A stretch of 64,000 nt of DNA from contig JAHYJR010000001.1 of the NCBI GenBank assembly GCA_019429005.1, forward strand, positions 78,271-142,270. The letters run 5' to 3'. Source of the stretch: Nanobdellati archaeon. GTDB taxonomy: Archaea; EX4484-52; GLR71. Positions 35,022 to 44,509 of the stretch are shown piece after piece (position 1 is the first letter of the stretch; each line of letters opens with the position of its first letter). Below the pieces are notes generated by a model, which was not told the DNA's origin, did no database searches, and worked only from the letters and a program-made list of their open reading frames with translations. The translations under genes were made by a program, and so were the position numbers.

Positions 35022-36794
35022 ATGGAAAGAAGTGAAATATTAAAAACCTTTACAAAAAATGGTATTATTACAGGTGCAGATTCACTTGATTATCTTGAAA
35101 ACAAAGATATAAATATAGCTATTCTCGTAACAAAAATTTTAGATACTGGAAAATTGTTTATAACACAAAAACTTCTTGAAAGCATGTTTGATAGTGATAT
35201 AGAGTTAAATCCAGATAAAACCTTAAATCCAGATAAAACCTTAAATCCAGATAAAACCTTAAATCCAGATAAAACCTTAAATCCAGATAAAACCTTAAAT
35301 CCAGATAAAACCTTAAATCCAGATAAAATTTCAAATTCCAACAAAACGTCAAATCTAGATAAAACCACGAATTCATATAAAACAGTTAATGAAACTCACG
35401 ATAAAACACTTAATGAAACTCACGATAAAACACTTAATGAAACTCGCGATAAAACACCTAATAAAAGTAAAAAGTCTAACGACAACAAAGATTCTAATGA
35501 GATTAAAAATATATTAAAACCTATAGAAGTCCACAAAACAATATCATTTATTGCAAAAGATTATGAGGGCTCTGTGAGGCTTCATGCACAGAACGAATTT
35601 AAAGGGCATAAGAGAGATTTATCATCCTTTGTTGATTGTTTTAATAGTCGATATAATAAGATAAAGAACTTTTTTATGAAACATAGAGATCTTAGAGGTA
35701 CAAGATCAATATCAAGGTTCAAATCAACAGAAAACGAAAAAGATGTTTCTATAATAGGTATAATATCTGAAATAAATTTAACCAAAAATGGTAATACATT
35801 ACTCAGTGTTGAAGATCCAACAGGGATAATTGATGTTGTTATAATGAAAGATAAGAACCTTGAGGTTGATTATCTAATACGGGATGAGATTATTGCTTTT
35901 TCAGGTTCAGTTGCTCGCGGAACCTTTTTTGCAAATTCAATTATGTTTCCAGACATTGCACCCAAAACACCATTTAATATAACAGATCCTATAAGCAGTG
36001 TTTTTATATCTGATGTGCATATTGGAAGTAATGAATATTTAAATAAAGTAATGGACCGTTTTTTAAAATGGATAAATGATCCAACATCAGACGCATCAAA
36101 TGTAAAATATTTATGTATTGCAGGCGACCTTGTTGATGGTGTCGGGATATATCCAGGTCAGCAGAATAATCTCAAAATAAAAAACATTTATGATCAGTAT
36201 AGTGCTTTTGAAGAGCTTATTGAAAGAGTACCAGAACATATAGAAGTAGTATTATGTCCAGGAAATCATGATGCTGTAAGACAATCAGAACCACAACCAG
36301 CCTTTGACAAATCACTTTTACCAAATCTCGTTGGATTTAAAAACGTTACACTTGTTTCAAATCCCTCTTTTTTTGAACTTCATGGATTTGATGATAAACA
36401 AGGTGCAACAAGTTTAATGTATCATGGTTATAGTTTTAGTAAAATAATAGATGCAATACCCGCACTTCGTGTTAAAGGTATGAGGGAACCACAACATGTA
36501 ATGAAAGAGTTATTACGCAAAAGACACCTTGCACCTCTTTATAGTTCTAACATAATGTTACCTGATATTGAAGATAATCTTGTAATCAGTGCAGCACCAC
36601 ACATATTCCATACAGGAGATCTACATAGTTTTGCTATTGATAAATACAAAGGTGTCCATCTTTTCTCAACAAGTACCTTTCAAGGTCAAACATCGTTTAT
36701 GGACCGTGTAGGTCACCTCGCAAACCCTGGAAAAGTAACAATTTTAGATTTAAAAGAAAATAGACCATATTTTAAGGATTTTATTACTAGTTAA
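35022..36794 (+). CDS. polB: DNA polymerase D small subunit (DP1)
   Basis: 3'-5' exonuclease subunit of archaeal PolD, 590 aa. An N-terminal helical domain (about 1-60) is followed by a low-complexity linker with seven copies of LNPDKT and three of NETHDKTL. An OB-fold starts near residue 240 (VSIIGIISEINLTKNG). The calcineurin-like exonuclease has all motifs: SDVHIGS near 330, AGDLVDG near 369, PGNHDA near 413, YHGYSF near 466 and HTGDLHSF near 530. The active site is therefore intact. The repeated linker is longer than I would expect for the family. Confidence 0.95.
   Translation: MERSEILKTFTKNGIITGADSLDYLENKDINIAILVTKILDTGKLFITQKLLESMFDSDIELNPDKTLNPDKTLNPDKTLNPDKTLNPDKTLNPDKTLNPDKISNSNKTSNLDKTTNSYKTVNETHDKTLNETHDKTLNETRDKTPNKSKKSNDNKDSNEIKNILKPIEVHKTISFIAKDYEGSVRLHAQNEFKGHKRDLSSFVDCFNSRYNKIKNFFMKHRDLRGTRSISRFKSTENEKDVSIIGIISEINLTKNGNTLLSVEDPTGIIDVVIMKDKNLEVDYLIRDEIIAFSGSVARGTFFANSIMFPDIAPKTPFNITDPISSVFISDVHIGSNEYLNKVMDRFLKWINDPTSDASNVKYLCIAGDLVDGVGIYPGQQNNLKIKNIYDQYSAFEELIERVPEHIEVVLCPGNHDAVRQSEPQPAFDKSLLPNLVGFKNVTLVSNPSFFELHGFDDKQGATSLMYHGYSFSKIIDAIPALRVKGMREPQHVMKELLRKRHLAPLYSSNIMLPDIEDNLVISAAPHIFHTGDLHSFAIDKYKGVHLFSTSTFQGQTSFMDRVGHLANPGKVTILDLKENRPYFKDFITS
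35205..35459 (+). repeat. In-frame tandem repeats in the DP1 gene
   Basis: Seven near-identical 18-base units TTAAATCCAGATAAAACC (35205-35330, encoding LNPDKT), then a degenerate part, then three 24-base units (about 35388-35459, encoding NETHDKTL). Copies are almost identical at third positions. Confidence 0.92.
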
Positions 36795-36840
36795 AATAAA
36801 AAAGCAAATTGGAATTTTATATCCAATTATGTAGTATCAC

Positions 36841-37068
36841 TTAATCCTTTAATTCAATTGATTGTGATACATCTATCAAAGGTTTGAGTGCTTCTGTTAA
36901 GTATTTTATATTTATTGGATTACTGAATGATATTATAATATCTTTCATTCCATCATTTTTATCAAGTTCTTCGATATCAAATTCTTCAATTATATCGATT
37001 TTCTTAATCACATCTTCCAAAACAGATTTTTTAATATTCGCCGTAAATTCAATACTTGTTACATTCAT
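36841..37068 (-). CDS. Small protein of unknown function
   Basis: 75 aa from the ATG at 37068; an upstream in-frame start at 37083 would add five residues. Not recognised. It has the look of a small alpha/beta domain: a first strand VTSIEFTAN, a helix KSVLEDVIKKIDIIE, an acidic segment, then the strand MKDIIISFSN and a helix IKYLTEALKPLID. It lies between the two PolD subunit genes on the opposite strand, where the small- and large-subunit genes flank it. It could be a small partner or an unrelated gene. Confidence 0.5.
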   Translation of the reverse strand: MNVTSIEFTANIKKSVLEDVIKKIDIIEEFDIEELDKNDGMKDIIISFSNPINIKYLTEALKPLIDVSQSIELKD

Positions 37069-37247
37069 TTTTAAAACCCCCAAAATACTGTTATGTTAAT
37101 ATATCAGTATAGACGTAATGGTTGATTAAACTATTTAAACTTAAATTAGAATGACTTTATAAATGTTATAGGTGTTATCAAAATATTGTTAATAACTTAT
37201 AATATTTACTAAATAAGTATTTTTTAAGTTCTTAATTGGTGATTATT

Positions 37248-40200
37248 TTGTCAGATTCTTCAAAAATACAAGGTCCTACTATTGATAAAGGTACAAGGCT
37301 ATATTTTGACACATTAAATAATCAGATTAAAGCAGCATATAGCGTTGCAGAAAAAGCAAGAGAGCAAGGTAAAGATCCCGAAAAAAAGATAGATATACCT
37401 ATTGCAGAAGATCTTGCAGCACGTGTTGAAGGTCTTGTTTCAATGATATTTCCAGATCTTATGGGTTCAGGTCTTGCAAATGGTATACGTAAACTTGAAA
37501 CCGAATTTGGAAAAAATGATGAGCAAGTAGCACTTTATATTTCTGAACAGGTTGCAAAAGACGAATTTTGTAAGTTTGAAAGTTTAGAGAAATCTCTTGA
37601 AGCCGGAGTTCGTGTAGGCGTGGCTTATATCACTCTTGGTGTTGTTACAGCACCACTTGAAGGGATAACAGCAGTTAAGATAATTAATAATTATGTTTCA
37701 ATTTATTATTCCGGTCCAATAAGGAGTGCGGGCGGTACAGCAAGTGCAATGTCTGTTATAATTACAGATTATGTCAGACGTAAATTAGGTATTGGTGATT
37801 ATGTATCTGAAGATATTGAACGCAAACGTTATGCCGTTGAATTAGAAGATTATTATCGTCTTGTCGGTATGCAATATCATCCACAAGATAAGGAAGTTGA
37901 GATGATAATAAAAAATGTCAAGATTTGTCTTGATGGTGATCCTACAGAAAAATATGAAGTTTCAACCCATAAAGGTTTACCTCGTGTTGCTACAGATAAA
38001 ATACGTGGCGGTATGTGTCTTGTTGTTGGTGAAGGTCTTACGTTAAAAGCTCCAAAATTATTAAAACGTATAAAAAAGATTGGTAAAAAATTTGGTCTTG
38101 AAGACTGGTTATGGCTTGAGGATTATAATAAGCTTCAAAAAGATATACATTCAGTGAAATCTAAATCTGATGAAGATGATGGACCTAAAGCTAAATACAC
38201 TCCATCTACAAAATATGTAGAAAAAGTGATTGCGGGAAGACCTGTAATTGCACATCCGGGAAAACCTGGTGGTTTTAGATTACGATATGGTAGATCAAGG
38301 ACAGCGGGAATTGCAGCCACATCAATACATCCTGCAACTATGCATCTTACAGAGTTTATAGCTGTTGGAACACAACTTGCAACAGAGTATCCAGGAAAAG
38401 CAACAGTATGTACACCTGTGGATACTGTTGAAGGTCCCGTTGTACTTTTGAAATCTGGTGAAGTTAAAAATATTAATACACTTGAAGAAGTTAAAGCTGA
38501 AAGAAAGTATGTAAAGACAATATTATCTTTAGGAGATATCTTGATACCTTATGGTGAATTTGTAAGTCAAGGTAAAATACTTCTTCCTTCAGCCTATTGC
38601 GAAGAATGGTGGGCACTTGAAGCAAAAAAAGCAATTGAAGATGGAAAATCTTGTGAATCTATTGAACTGTTTACCGAAAAGCCATTTATTAAACCAGATT
38701 TTAAAGTCGCATTAGATATTTCAAAAAAACTTAATATTCCTCTACATCCTGCATATAATTATTTTTGGCATGACTTAAAAAAAGAAGAGTTAAGCCGTTT
38801 AGTTGATATGGTTTCAAATGGAATGTATCTGAAAGGCATTCTAAAAATTAAAAATGAAAATATTAAAACCGTTTTAGAACATCTATGTATCCCTCATAAA
38901 GTTGACAGAACAAAAGAAGATTCAGAAATGATTGTATTTGAAGATGCTGTTGCAGATTGTTTATATACGATTCTTGGAGAACCATCTAAAGACAACATAA
39001 AAAAACATATAAGTCTTATTGAAGCCGAATCTGATGTGATGAATGCTTTAAACAAATTGTCTCCAATAAAAATTAAAGAAAAAGGTTTAACTAGAATTGG
39101 CATGAAAATGGGTCGTCCCGAAAAAGCTGAAAGGCGTATTATGAAAGGAAGACCACATGTACTTTTTCCTTGTGGTGAAGAAGGCGGAAGAATGCGTAAT
39201 ATTATGGAAGCTTATAAGGGTGGTGTAGTCAGTGCATTTCTTCCAACATTTCGTTGTCCAAAATGTAATAAGACTGTATCATTTAGTATTTGTAATTTTT
39301 GTGGTTCAAAGACACGAGAATATCGAGTTTGTAAAACCTGTTCACGTTCAACATCTGATAAAGAACATTGTGGTACACCAACATTACGTTATAAAAGCAT
39401 GAAAGTCGATATAAAAGAGCTTGTTGATGGTGCGGTTAAAAATATAGGTATGGCTGGACTTCCAGCACTTTTTAAGGGTGTGCGTGGTTTATCTGGCAAA
39501 GAAAAAGATTTAGAATTATTGGAAAAAGGTTTACTTCGTGTTAAATATGAACTTTTTGTGAATAAGGATGGAACTACACGTTTTGATGCAACTGATATGC
39601 CTATGACTCATTTTAAGCCTTACGAGATAAATGCACCTATTGAGTTATTAAAAAATATTGGTTATACTGAAGATGTTTATGGAAAACCGCTTGTATCTGA
39701 TAATCAGATTCTTGAGCTTAAAGTTCAAGATATAATACTCTCTGACAATCCAGCTTTCTCTGGGGCAGACTATTTTATAAAAATCTGTCAATTTGTGGAT
39801 GAAGTTCTTGTCAAGATTTATGGTTTAACGCCATATTACAATGTATCAGTTAAAAATGATCTTATAGGGCTCCTTGTTATTGGTCTAGCACCACATACTT
39901 CAGCAGGTATAGTAGGACGAATTATTGGTTTCACACCAGCGCGTGTTTGTTATGCACATCCATTTTGGCATTCTGCAAAAAGACGAAATTGTGATGGTGA
40001 TGAAGATTCTATATTACTTTTAATGGATGCGCTTCTTAATTTCTCAAGGAAATTTTTACCAACTACACGTGGTGCGGCTACAATGGATGCACCTCTTGTT
40101 TTGACAACAAATTTGAATCCTGAGGAAGTGGATGATGAAGCATGGAATGTTGATGTAGATGCAGATTACAATCTTAATTTTTATGAAGATACTTTTGAAT

Positions 40201-40751
40201 ATAAACCACCTTGGGAGATTCGTGATAAAATAAAGCTCGTTAATGATTATATCGCAAAGCCTGAAGCATACCATAGCATGTTCACACATGACACTACAAA
40301 TATTAATGATGGCCCTTACAGATCTAAATATGTTGTTTTGGAATCTATGTCTGAGAAAATTATGGCACAATTAGATCTTGCTGTAATGATATCTGCTGTT
40401 AATGCTTCTGATGTTGCAGAACGTGTTTTAGAAAAGCATTTTCTTAAGGATATAAAAGGTAATTTGCGAACATTTTCAAAGCAAAAAGTACGTTGTTTGT
40501 CTTGTGCTTTTAAGTTTAGGAGGATGCCTCTTATTGGAAAATGTCCAATGTGTGAAGGTAAATTGCTTTTGACTGTTCATGAAGGTACTATACGTAAATA
40601 TGTAGAACCTGCTAAATATTTGATGGATCGGTTTATTATTACACCCTATTTGATGCAACAGTTTGCTTTTCTTGAATTTGAAATAGATTCGCTTTTTGGG
40701 AAAAAGGCGCGTCAGCTGAATCTTATTAGTTTTAATAAGTCAAAAGATTAA
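37248..40751 (+). CDS. polC: DNA polymerase D large subunit (DP2)
   Basis: Catalytic subunit of archaeal PolD, 1,167 aa from the TTG at 37248. I chose this start because GGTG lies six bases before it; in-frame TTG and GTG codons at 37236 and 37239 would place the GGTG inside the gene. Family landmarks: SGPIRSAGGTASAM near residue 150, PGKPGGFRLRYGRSRTAG near 335, zinc fingers CPKCNKTVSFSICNFCG near 670 and CLSCAFKFRR...CPMC near the end. The catalytic acidic cluster is NCDGDEDS with D916 and D918. No intein interrupts that site, although inteins are common there in other archaea. It is not next to DP1: one small opposite-strand gene lies between them. Confidence 0.97.
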   Translation: MSDSSKIQGPTIDKGTRLYFDTLNNQIKAAYSVAEKAREQGKDPEKKIDIPIAEDLAARVEGLVSMIFPDLMGSGLANGIRKLETEFGKNDEQVALYISEQVAKDEFCKFESLEKSLEAGVRVGVAYITLGVVTAPLEGITAVKIINNYVSIYYSGPIRSAGGTASAMSVIITDYVRRKLGIGDYVSEDIERKRYAVELEDYYRLVGMQYHPQDKEVEMIIKNVKICLDGDPTEKYEVSTHKGLPRVATDKIRGGMCLVVGEGLTLKAPKLLKRIKKIGKKFGLEDWLWLEDYNKLQKDIHSVKSKSDEDDGPKAKYTPSTKYVEKVIAGRPVIAHPGKPGGFRLRYGRSRTAGIAATSIHPATMHLTEFIAVGTQLATEYPGKATVCTPVDTVEGPVVLLKSGEVKNINTLEEVKAERKYVKTILSLGDILIPYGEFVSQGKILLPSAYCEEWWALEAKKAIEDGKSCESIELFTEKPFIKPDFKVALDISKKLNIPLHPAYNYFWHDLKKEELSRLVDMVSNGMYLKGILKIKNENIKTVLEHLCIPHKVDRTKEDSEMIVFEDAVADCLYTILGEPSKDNIKKHISLIEAESDVMNALNKLSPIKIKEKGLTRIGMKMGRPEKAERRIMKGRPHVLFPCGEEGGRMRNIMEAYKGGVVSAFLPTFRCPKCNKTVSFSICNFCGSKTREYRVCKTCSRSTSDKEHCGTPTLRYKSMKVDIKELVDGAVKNIGMAGLPALFKGVRGLSGKEKDLELLEKGLLRVKYELFVNKDGTTRFDATDMPMTHFKPYEINAPIELLKNIGYTEDVYGKPLVSDNQILELKVQDIILSDNPAFSGADYFIKICQFVDEVLVKIYGLTPYYNVSVKNDLIGLLVIGLAPHTSAGIVGRIIGFTPARVCYAHPFWHSAKRRNCDGDEDSILLLMDALLNFSRKFLPTTRGAATMDAPLVLTTNLNPEEVDDEAWNVDVDADYNLNFYEDTFEYKPPWEIRDKIKLVNDYIAKPEAYHSMFTHDTTNINDGPYRSKYVVLESMSEKIMAQLDLAVMISAVNASDVAERVLEKHFLKDIKGNLRTFSKQKVRCLSCAFKFRRMPLIGKCPMCEGKLLLTVHEGTIRKYVEPAKYLMDRFIITPYLMQQFAFLEFEIDSLFGKKARQLNLISFNKSKD

Positions 40752-41432
40752 ATTATATTAATTATTTTAAATTCAAAAATACTTTTTTTAAATTTAAGTA
40801 ACTTTATATTCGTCTAATAAAAGTCTATATTATCTTGCAGTTATCTTGTTTTTACTTTTCATATGAACAAGATGAACTATAAACCAAAAGTTTTATATAC
40901 ACTTTTTGTTTTTGTATATTCCACCTAATCATAGTTCCATAGGAACTTGTGGGGTCTGTGAAATTAACATTTTTTGTTTTTGTATATATAATCATGTTTT
41001 TATACTCCTTTTCATACGAAATCAAGCATTTAATATTTTAAAAAGTGTTTTAAATGTGTTTTAAGCCCTTATTTTGCTTTATGAACTATCTACCTAAAAC
41101 TATATAAAGTGTTTCCATACGAAATGAAGGGGTCTGTGAATGTAACACCTTTTATTTTTTAAGTATCTCCATATGATTTAATGGGGTCTCTATAAGAAAC
41201 GAAGGTTAACTATTTTAAATTTCTGCCTCTTTTATACCTTAAACAGTAATATTTGATTGTGAAATACAAACCTATAACTATATAAGTAGTTCCATAGGAA
41301 ATAGAGGGGTATGTGAAATTAACGTTTTTTTGTTTTCAAATTTAAAATCTAGTAAACATAGATATTTACATAGGAAATATAGCCCCCGTATAAATTACGA
41401 GCCGTTTTAAAGGAAATCAAGGGGTTATGAAC
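40752..41432. other. Intergenic region with an array of ORB-like elements
   Basis: 681 bases without a gene. Seven or eight elements in the same orientation share TTCCATA[GC]GAAAT.AAGGGG, often followed by TCTGTGAAATTAAC. Positions: 40934-40968, 41010-41028 (weak), 41111-41146, 41166-41190, 41188-41210 (weak), 41289-41323, 41363-41400 (weak), 41404-41432. The core of the first is the dyad GTTCCATAGGAAC, and Orc1-binding ORB sites have the same design of a small dyad followed by a G run. Spaces between them are AT-rich. It may be an origin, or a cluster of Orc1/Cdc6 binding sites. Confidence 0.65.
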
Positions 41433-42089
41433 TTAATATACTTCTTTTTTTAGTTCATGTAACAATGTGTTTATTTTATGTTCATTATTTTCTATTACAT
41501 CGCCATGACCTGGAAGTAAAGTCTTAATTTTAATTGAAAGTAATTTTTCAATGCTATTTTTCATATCTTTTTTACTTCCACTTTCAAGGTCAACTCGTCC
41601 ATATGTTTCCGAAAAGATAGTATCTCCAGAGAACAAAATTTGTCTTTTTTCATCATATATACAGATAGACCCATCCGTATGTCCTGGTGTATTAATTATT
41701 GTGAACTTCACATCACCAATACGTATTGAATCATTATCATGTAATTTTAACGAAATTTTTTGTTTTTTTGCTTCTTTTCCAAACATAAACGCACCTGTTT
41801 TGAGACTATCTCCACTTTCAATACAAAATGCATCTTTTTCATGTATAAGTATTTTGGCATTTGTGAACAACACGTTTGCTGATGTATGATCATGGTGGCA
41901 GTGTGTATTTATTATAGTTTTTATATTTTCAGGTTCAATTCCAACAGATTTAATACATTTTATTAGTCTTTCTTTATGTAAACATAATCCTGTATCGATG
42001 AGTGTATCATTATTTATTAGATATATATTGGGTTCCATACTGCCTGCATGAATGTATATTATATCTTTTGCAATTTTTTTAATTTTCAT
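41433..42089 (-). CDS. Metallo-beta-lactamase-fold hydrolase (glyoxalase II-like)
   Basis: 218 aa, cytoplasmic. The zinc motif is THCHHDHT near residues 62-69; a later His is in NTPGHTDGS, the bridging Asp in FSGDTIF, and a final His in LLPGHGDV. These match the glyoxalase II/persulfide dioxygenase-like branch, although the substrate is not determined by sequence. GGTG lies five bases before the ATG. The last ORB-like element abuts the stop codon. Confidence 0.8.
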   Translation of the reverse strand: MKIKKIAKDIIYIHAGSMEPNIYLINNDTLIDTGLCLHKERLIKCIKSVGIEPENIKTIINTHCHHDHTSANVLFTNAKILIHEKDAFCIESGDSLKTGAFMFGKEAKKQKISLKLHDNDSIRIGDVKFTIINTPGHTDGSICIYDEKRQILFSGDTIFSETYGRVDLESGSKKDMKNSIEKLLSIKIKTLLPGHGDVIENNEHKINTLLHELKKEVY

Positions 42090-42434
42090 TTTAGCACCCA
42101 GATAACATTTTTTTTATATTTTTCATTAAAAAAGCAATTATAATTATTACTGTATTAATTACGTTATTAATTACATTATTAATTACATTATTAATTACAT
42201 TATTAATTACATTATTAATTACGTTATTAATTACGTTATTAATTACGTTATTAATTACAAGTTACATTAAGTTATTAATTATCTTTTTGATTATTTTGTT
42301 GATTCTCTTTTTGATAATCATATTAATTATCTTATTTATTACACGTTACCTTTCTTATTTGGTTTTATTAAAATAAAAATGTATTTTTACTTTTTCAACG
42401 AAAACTTTAAATACTTTGGTGTACTATTACTAAT
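42090..42434. other. AT-rich intergenic region with a tandem repeat
   Basis: 345 bases between divergent genes, without a gene. It holds the 12-base tandem repeat listed separately, further TTAATTAT-type degenerate repeats up to about 42345, and a TATA element TTTAAATA near 42407 placed for the small gene at 42435. Confidence 0.5.
42153..42260. repeat. 12-base tandem repeat, nine copies
   Basis: Unit TTATTAATTAC followed by A or G; AATTAC recurs every 12 bases from 42157 to 42253. Located between divergent genes. Confidence 0.9.
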
Positions 42435-42584
42435 ATGTATAAAACACTAAAAGTTACTAAACGTATACATACAAAGCTTTTATGTTTTATATCTCAATTA
42501 CAGCTCGATACGGGAGAAAGAGTAACAATGGATCATGCAATATCTATCTTGCTTAACAACAAATGTAAAGACAGCAAGAAGTAA
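42435..42584 (+). CDS. Small protein, possibly ribbon-helix-helix-like
   Basis: 49 aa, MYKTLKVTKRIHTKLLCFIS then a helix-rich end (TMDHAISILLNN). The layout of one strand (TLKVTKRI), a helix, and a second helix after TGERVTMDHA is that of small archaeal ribbon-helix-helix or VapB-type proteins. No toxin-type partner is adjacent. A TATA-like element TTTAAATA lies about 25 bases before the ATG, so the message may be leaderless. I judge it real from composition and promoter spacing, but the family is uncertain. Confidence 0.55.
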   Translation: MYKTLKVTKRIHTKLLCFISQLQLDTGERVTMDHAISILLNNKCKDSKK

Positions 42585-42692
42585 CTGGTACTTTATGTGT
42601 AATCTATACTGTTTAATTTCTTTGAACTTATCTTGATTCTTTTGTAGTCTAAATTATAATTACTAGTATTAAAAATACGAATGGTGATACTT

Positions 42693-42845
42693 ATGGATAT
42701 GAATAAAATTAAAGAAATGATACAGATAGCAAAACAGAAAAATAATTTTAATGAACTTATGCGTCTTCAGAAAATTAAGGCTTTAAATAGTCCCGAATAT
42801 GTAGCGCCATTTACACATAATGGTTTTATGGGAACTAAAAGATAG
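42693..42845 (+). CDS. Small protein of unknown function
   Basis: 50 aa. It is not recognised. The first part is helical and basic (MDMNKIKEMIQIAKQKNNFN), then ELMRLQKIKALNSPEY, and the end is VAPFTHNGFMGTKR. GGTG lies six bases before the ATG (GGTGATACTTATG), the same signal used by well-identified genes nearby, which is the main reason to believe in it. Fifty-six bases later comes iscS. Confidence 0.6.
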   Translation: MDMNKIKEMIQIAKQKNNFNELMRLQKIKALNSPEYVAPFTHNGFMGTKR

Positions 42846-42901
42846 TGAAAGCTTTATAAATATAACACCGTTATAATATAATAATAATAATTGGTGTTTA
42901 T

Positions 42902-44113
42902 ATGATCTATCTTGACAATGCTGCTACGACACAGATTTCAGATGATGTAATCAAAGCGATGGTTCCGTATTTTTCAGAAAAGTTTGGAAATCCCTCGTCA
43001 ATATATTCTTTTGGTTCTAATGTGAATAAGGTTATTGAAGAATCACGAAATATAATAGCACAGATAATTGGTGCAAATCCTAAAGAGATTATTTTTACAT
43101 CAGGCGGAACCGAATCAAATAATCTTGCAATTATTGGTATTGCACAAGAGATACACAAAAAAGATTCCAAAAAGAATCATATTATTACAACGAAAATAGA
43201 GCATCCTTCAGTTCTTAACACATTTAAACATCTTGAATCTATTGGTTTTTCTGTAGATTATCTTGATGTTGATAGTGATGGTGTAGTTGATGTTGAACAA
43301 CTTAAGGATCTAGTTACTGAAAACACAATTTTTGTAAGTGTGATGCATGCAAATAATGAAATTGGTACAATTGAACCTATAGAAAAAATTGGTTCATTTT
43401 TAGCATCTTTAAAGCATCGAGTTTATTTTCATGTTGACGCAGTTCAGACTTATACAAAAGTCCCTATTGATGTAAAAAAGGCCAATATAGATCTATTAAG
43501 TATAAGTTCACATAAGATTCACGGTCCAAAAGGTGTGGGTGCATTATTTGTAAAAAAAGGTGTTTCTCTAAAACCGTTAATGTTTGGTGGCCCTCAAGAA
43601 CGTTCAATGCGCCCAGGTACAGAAAATGTATCGGGTATTTTAGGTTTTTCAAAAGCATCAGAGATTGCATTTAAAGACATGGAAAAAAATAATAAGCACA
43701 TGATTAGTTTACGCAATAAGCTTATTGACAGCATCGAAAAAAACATATCTGATGTGATACTTAATGGTGCAAAAGGCGATATGCGTCTTTCAAACAACGT
43801 GAATATATCATTTAAGTATGTTGAAGGCGAATCATTGCTTTTATATCTTGAGATGGAAGACATTTTTGTGTCTACAGCGTCAGCATGTTCATCCAAAAAA
43901 CTTGAGCCTAGCCATGTTCTCCTTGCAATTGGTCGACCGCATGAATTTGCACATGGAGCAATACGATTCACGTTAAGTAAATATACAACAACAGAAGAAA
44001 TTTCAAAGCTTCTTGATATCCTTCCACCTATTGTAAAAAAATTAAGAGATATGAGTTCAATTGATAAAGATACAGATATGACTAAATTTAAGGAGACTGA
44101 TGAACATGTATAG
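42902..44113 (+). CDS. iscS: Cysteine desulfurase IscS/NifS
   Basis: Supplies sulfur from cysteine for iron-sulfur clusters. It is 403 aa and PLP-dependent. The start MIYLDNAATTQIS is typical; the PLP Lys is K205 in SSHKIHGPKGVG and the catalytic Cys is C329 in STASACSSKK. GGTG lies five bases before the ATG (GGTGTTTATATG), and a TATA element CTTTATAAATA lies about 50 bases upstream. Its end overlaps iscU by 14 bases, so the two are translated together. Confidence 0.96.
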   Translation: MIYLDNAATTQISDDVIKAMVPYFSEKFGNPSSIYSFGSNVNKVIEESRNIIAQIIGANPKEIIFTSGGTESNNLAIIGIAQEIHKKDSKKNHIITTKIEHPSVLNTFKHLESIGFSVDYLDVDSDGVVDVEQLKDLVTENTIFVSVMHANNEIGTIEPIEKIGSFLASLKHRVYFHVDAVQTYTKVPIDVKKANIDLLSISSHKIHGPKGVGALFVKKGVSLKPLMFGGPQERSMRPGTENVSGILGFSKASEIAFKDMEKNNKHMISLRNKLIDSIEKNISDVILNGAKGDMRLSNNVNISFKYVEGESLLLYLEMEDIFVSTASACSSKKLEPSHVLLAIGRPHEFAHGAIRFTLSKYTTTEEISKLLDILPPIVKKLRDMSSIDKDTDMTKFKETDEHV

Positions 44114-44480
44114 TGAAAAAGTTATGGATCATTTTAAGAATCCTCGAAATGTTGGTGAATTGAAAGATGCAGATGGTGTGGGTACTGTTGGAAATCCAAT
44201 CTGTGGGGATGTTATGACAATCTACATAAAAGTGAAAGATAATATAATTTCAGATGTTAAATTTAAGACCTTTGGTTGCGCTGCAGCAATAGCAACATCA
44301 TCTATAATGACAGAGATTGCAAAAGGTAAAACTCTTGAAGAAGCCGAAAAGATAACAAAAGCTGATGTCGCATCAAATCTTGATGGTTTACCACCTCAAA
44401 AGATGCATTGTTCAAATTTATCGTCAGATGCATTACATCTTGCAATAGAAAACTATCGAAAAACTAAAGAAAAGAAATAG
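44100..44480 (+). CDS. iscU: Iron-sulfur cluster scaffold IscU
   Basis: 126 aa scaffold on which IscS-derived sulfur and iron form a cluster. The three cluster cysteines are C35 (NPICGD, with Asp 37), C60 (FGCAAAIATSS) and C104 (KMHCSNLSSD). The overlap with iscS suggests translational coupling; GGAG lies just upstream, and either ATG at 44100 or the ATG at 44106 could be used. The LPPQKMHC pattern matches IscU in place of SufU or NifU. Confidence 0.95.
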   Translation: MNMYSEKVMDHFKNPRNVGELKDADGVGTVGNPICGDVMTIYIKVKDNIISDVKFKTFGCAAAIATSSIMTEIAKGKTLEEAEKITKADVASNLDGLPPQKMHCSNLSSDALHLAIENYRKTKEKK

Positions 44481-44509
44481 TATAATAAAGATTAGGGTTA
44501 AATTCAATA

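Noticed and set aside
35090-35376. Two long minus-strand frames across the DP1 repeat region (Phe/Tyr/Leu-rich repeats)
   Set aside because: They are mirror images of the LNPDKT repeat in DP1, which has all its catalytic motifs on the plus strand.
35710-35735. tRNA T-loop-like string GGTTCAAATC
   Set aside because: It lies inside the DP1 coding sequence and no acceptor stem or anticodon arm surrounds it; I found no tRNA in the window.
37248-40751. Intein in DP2 (and in Cdc48)
   Set aside because: The sequence runs through the conserved blocks, including NCDGDEDS, without insertion; protein lengths are normal.
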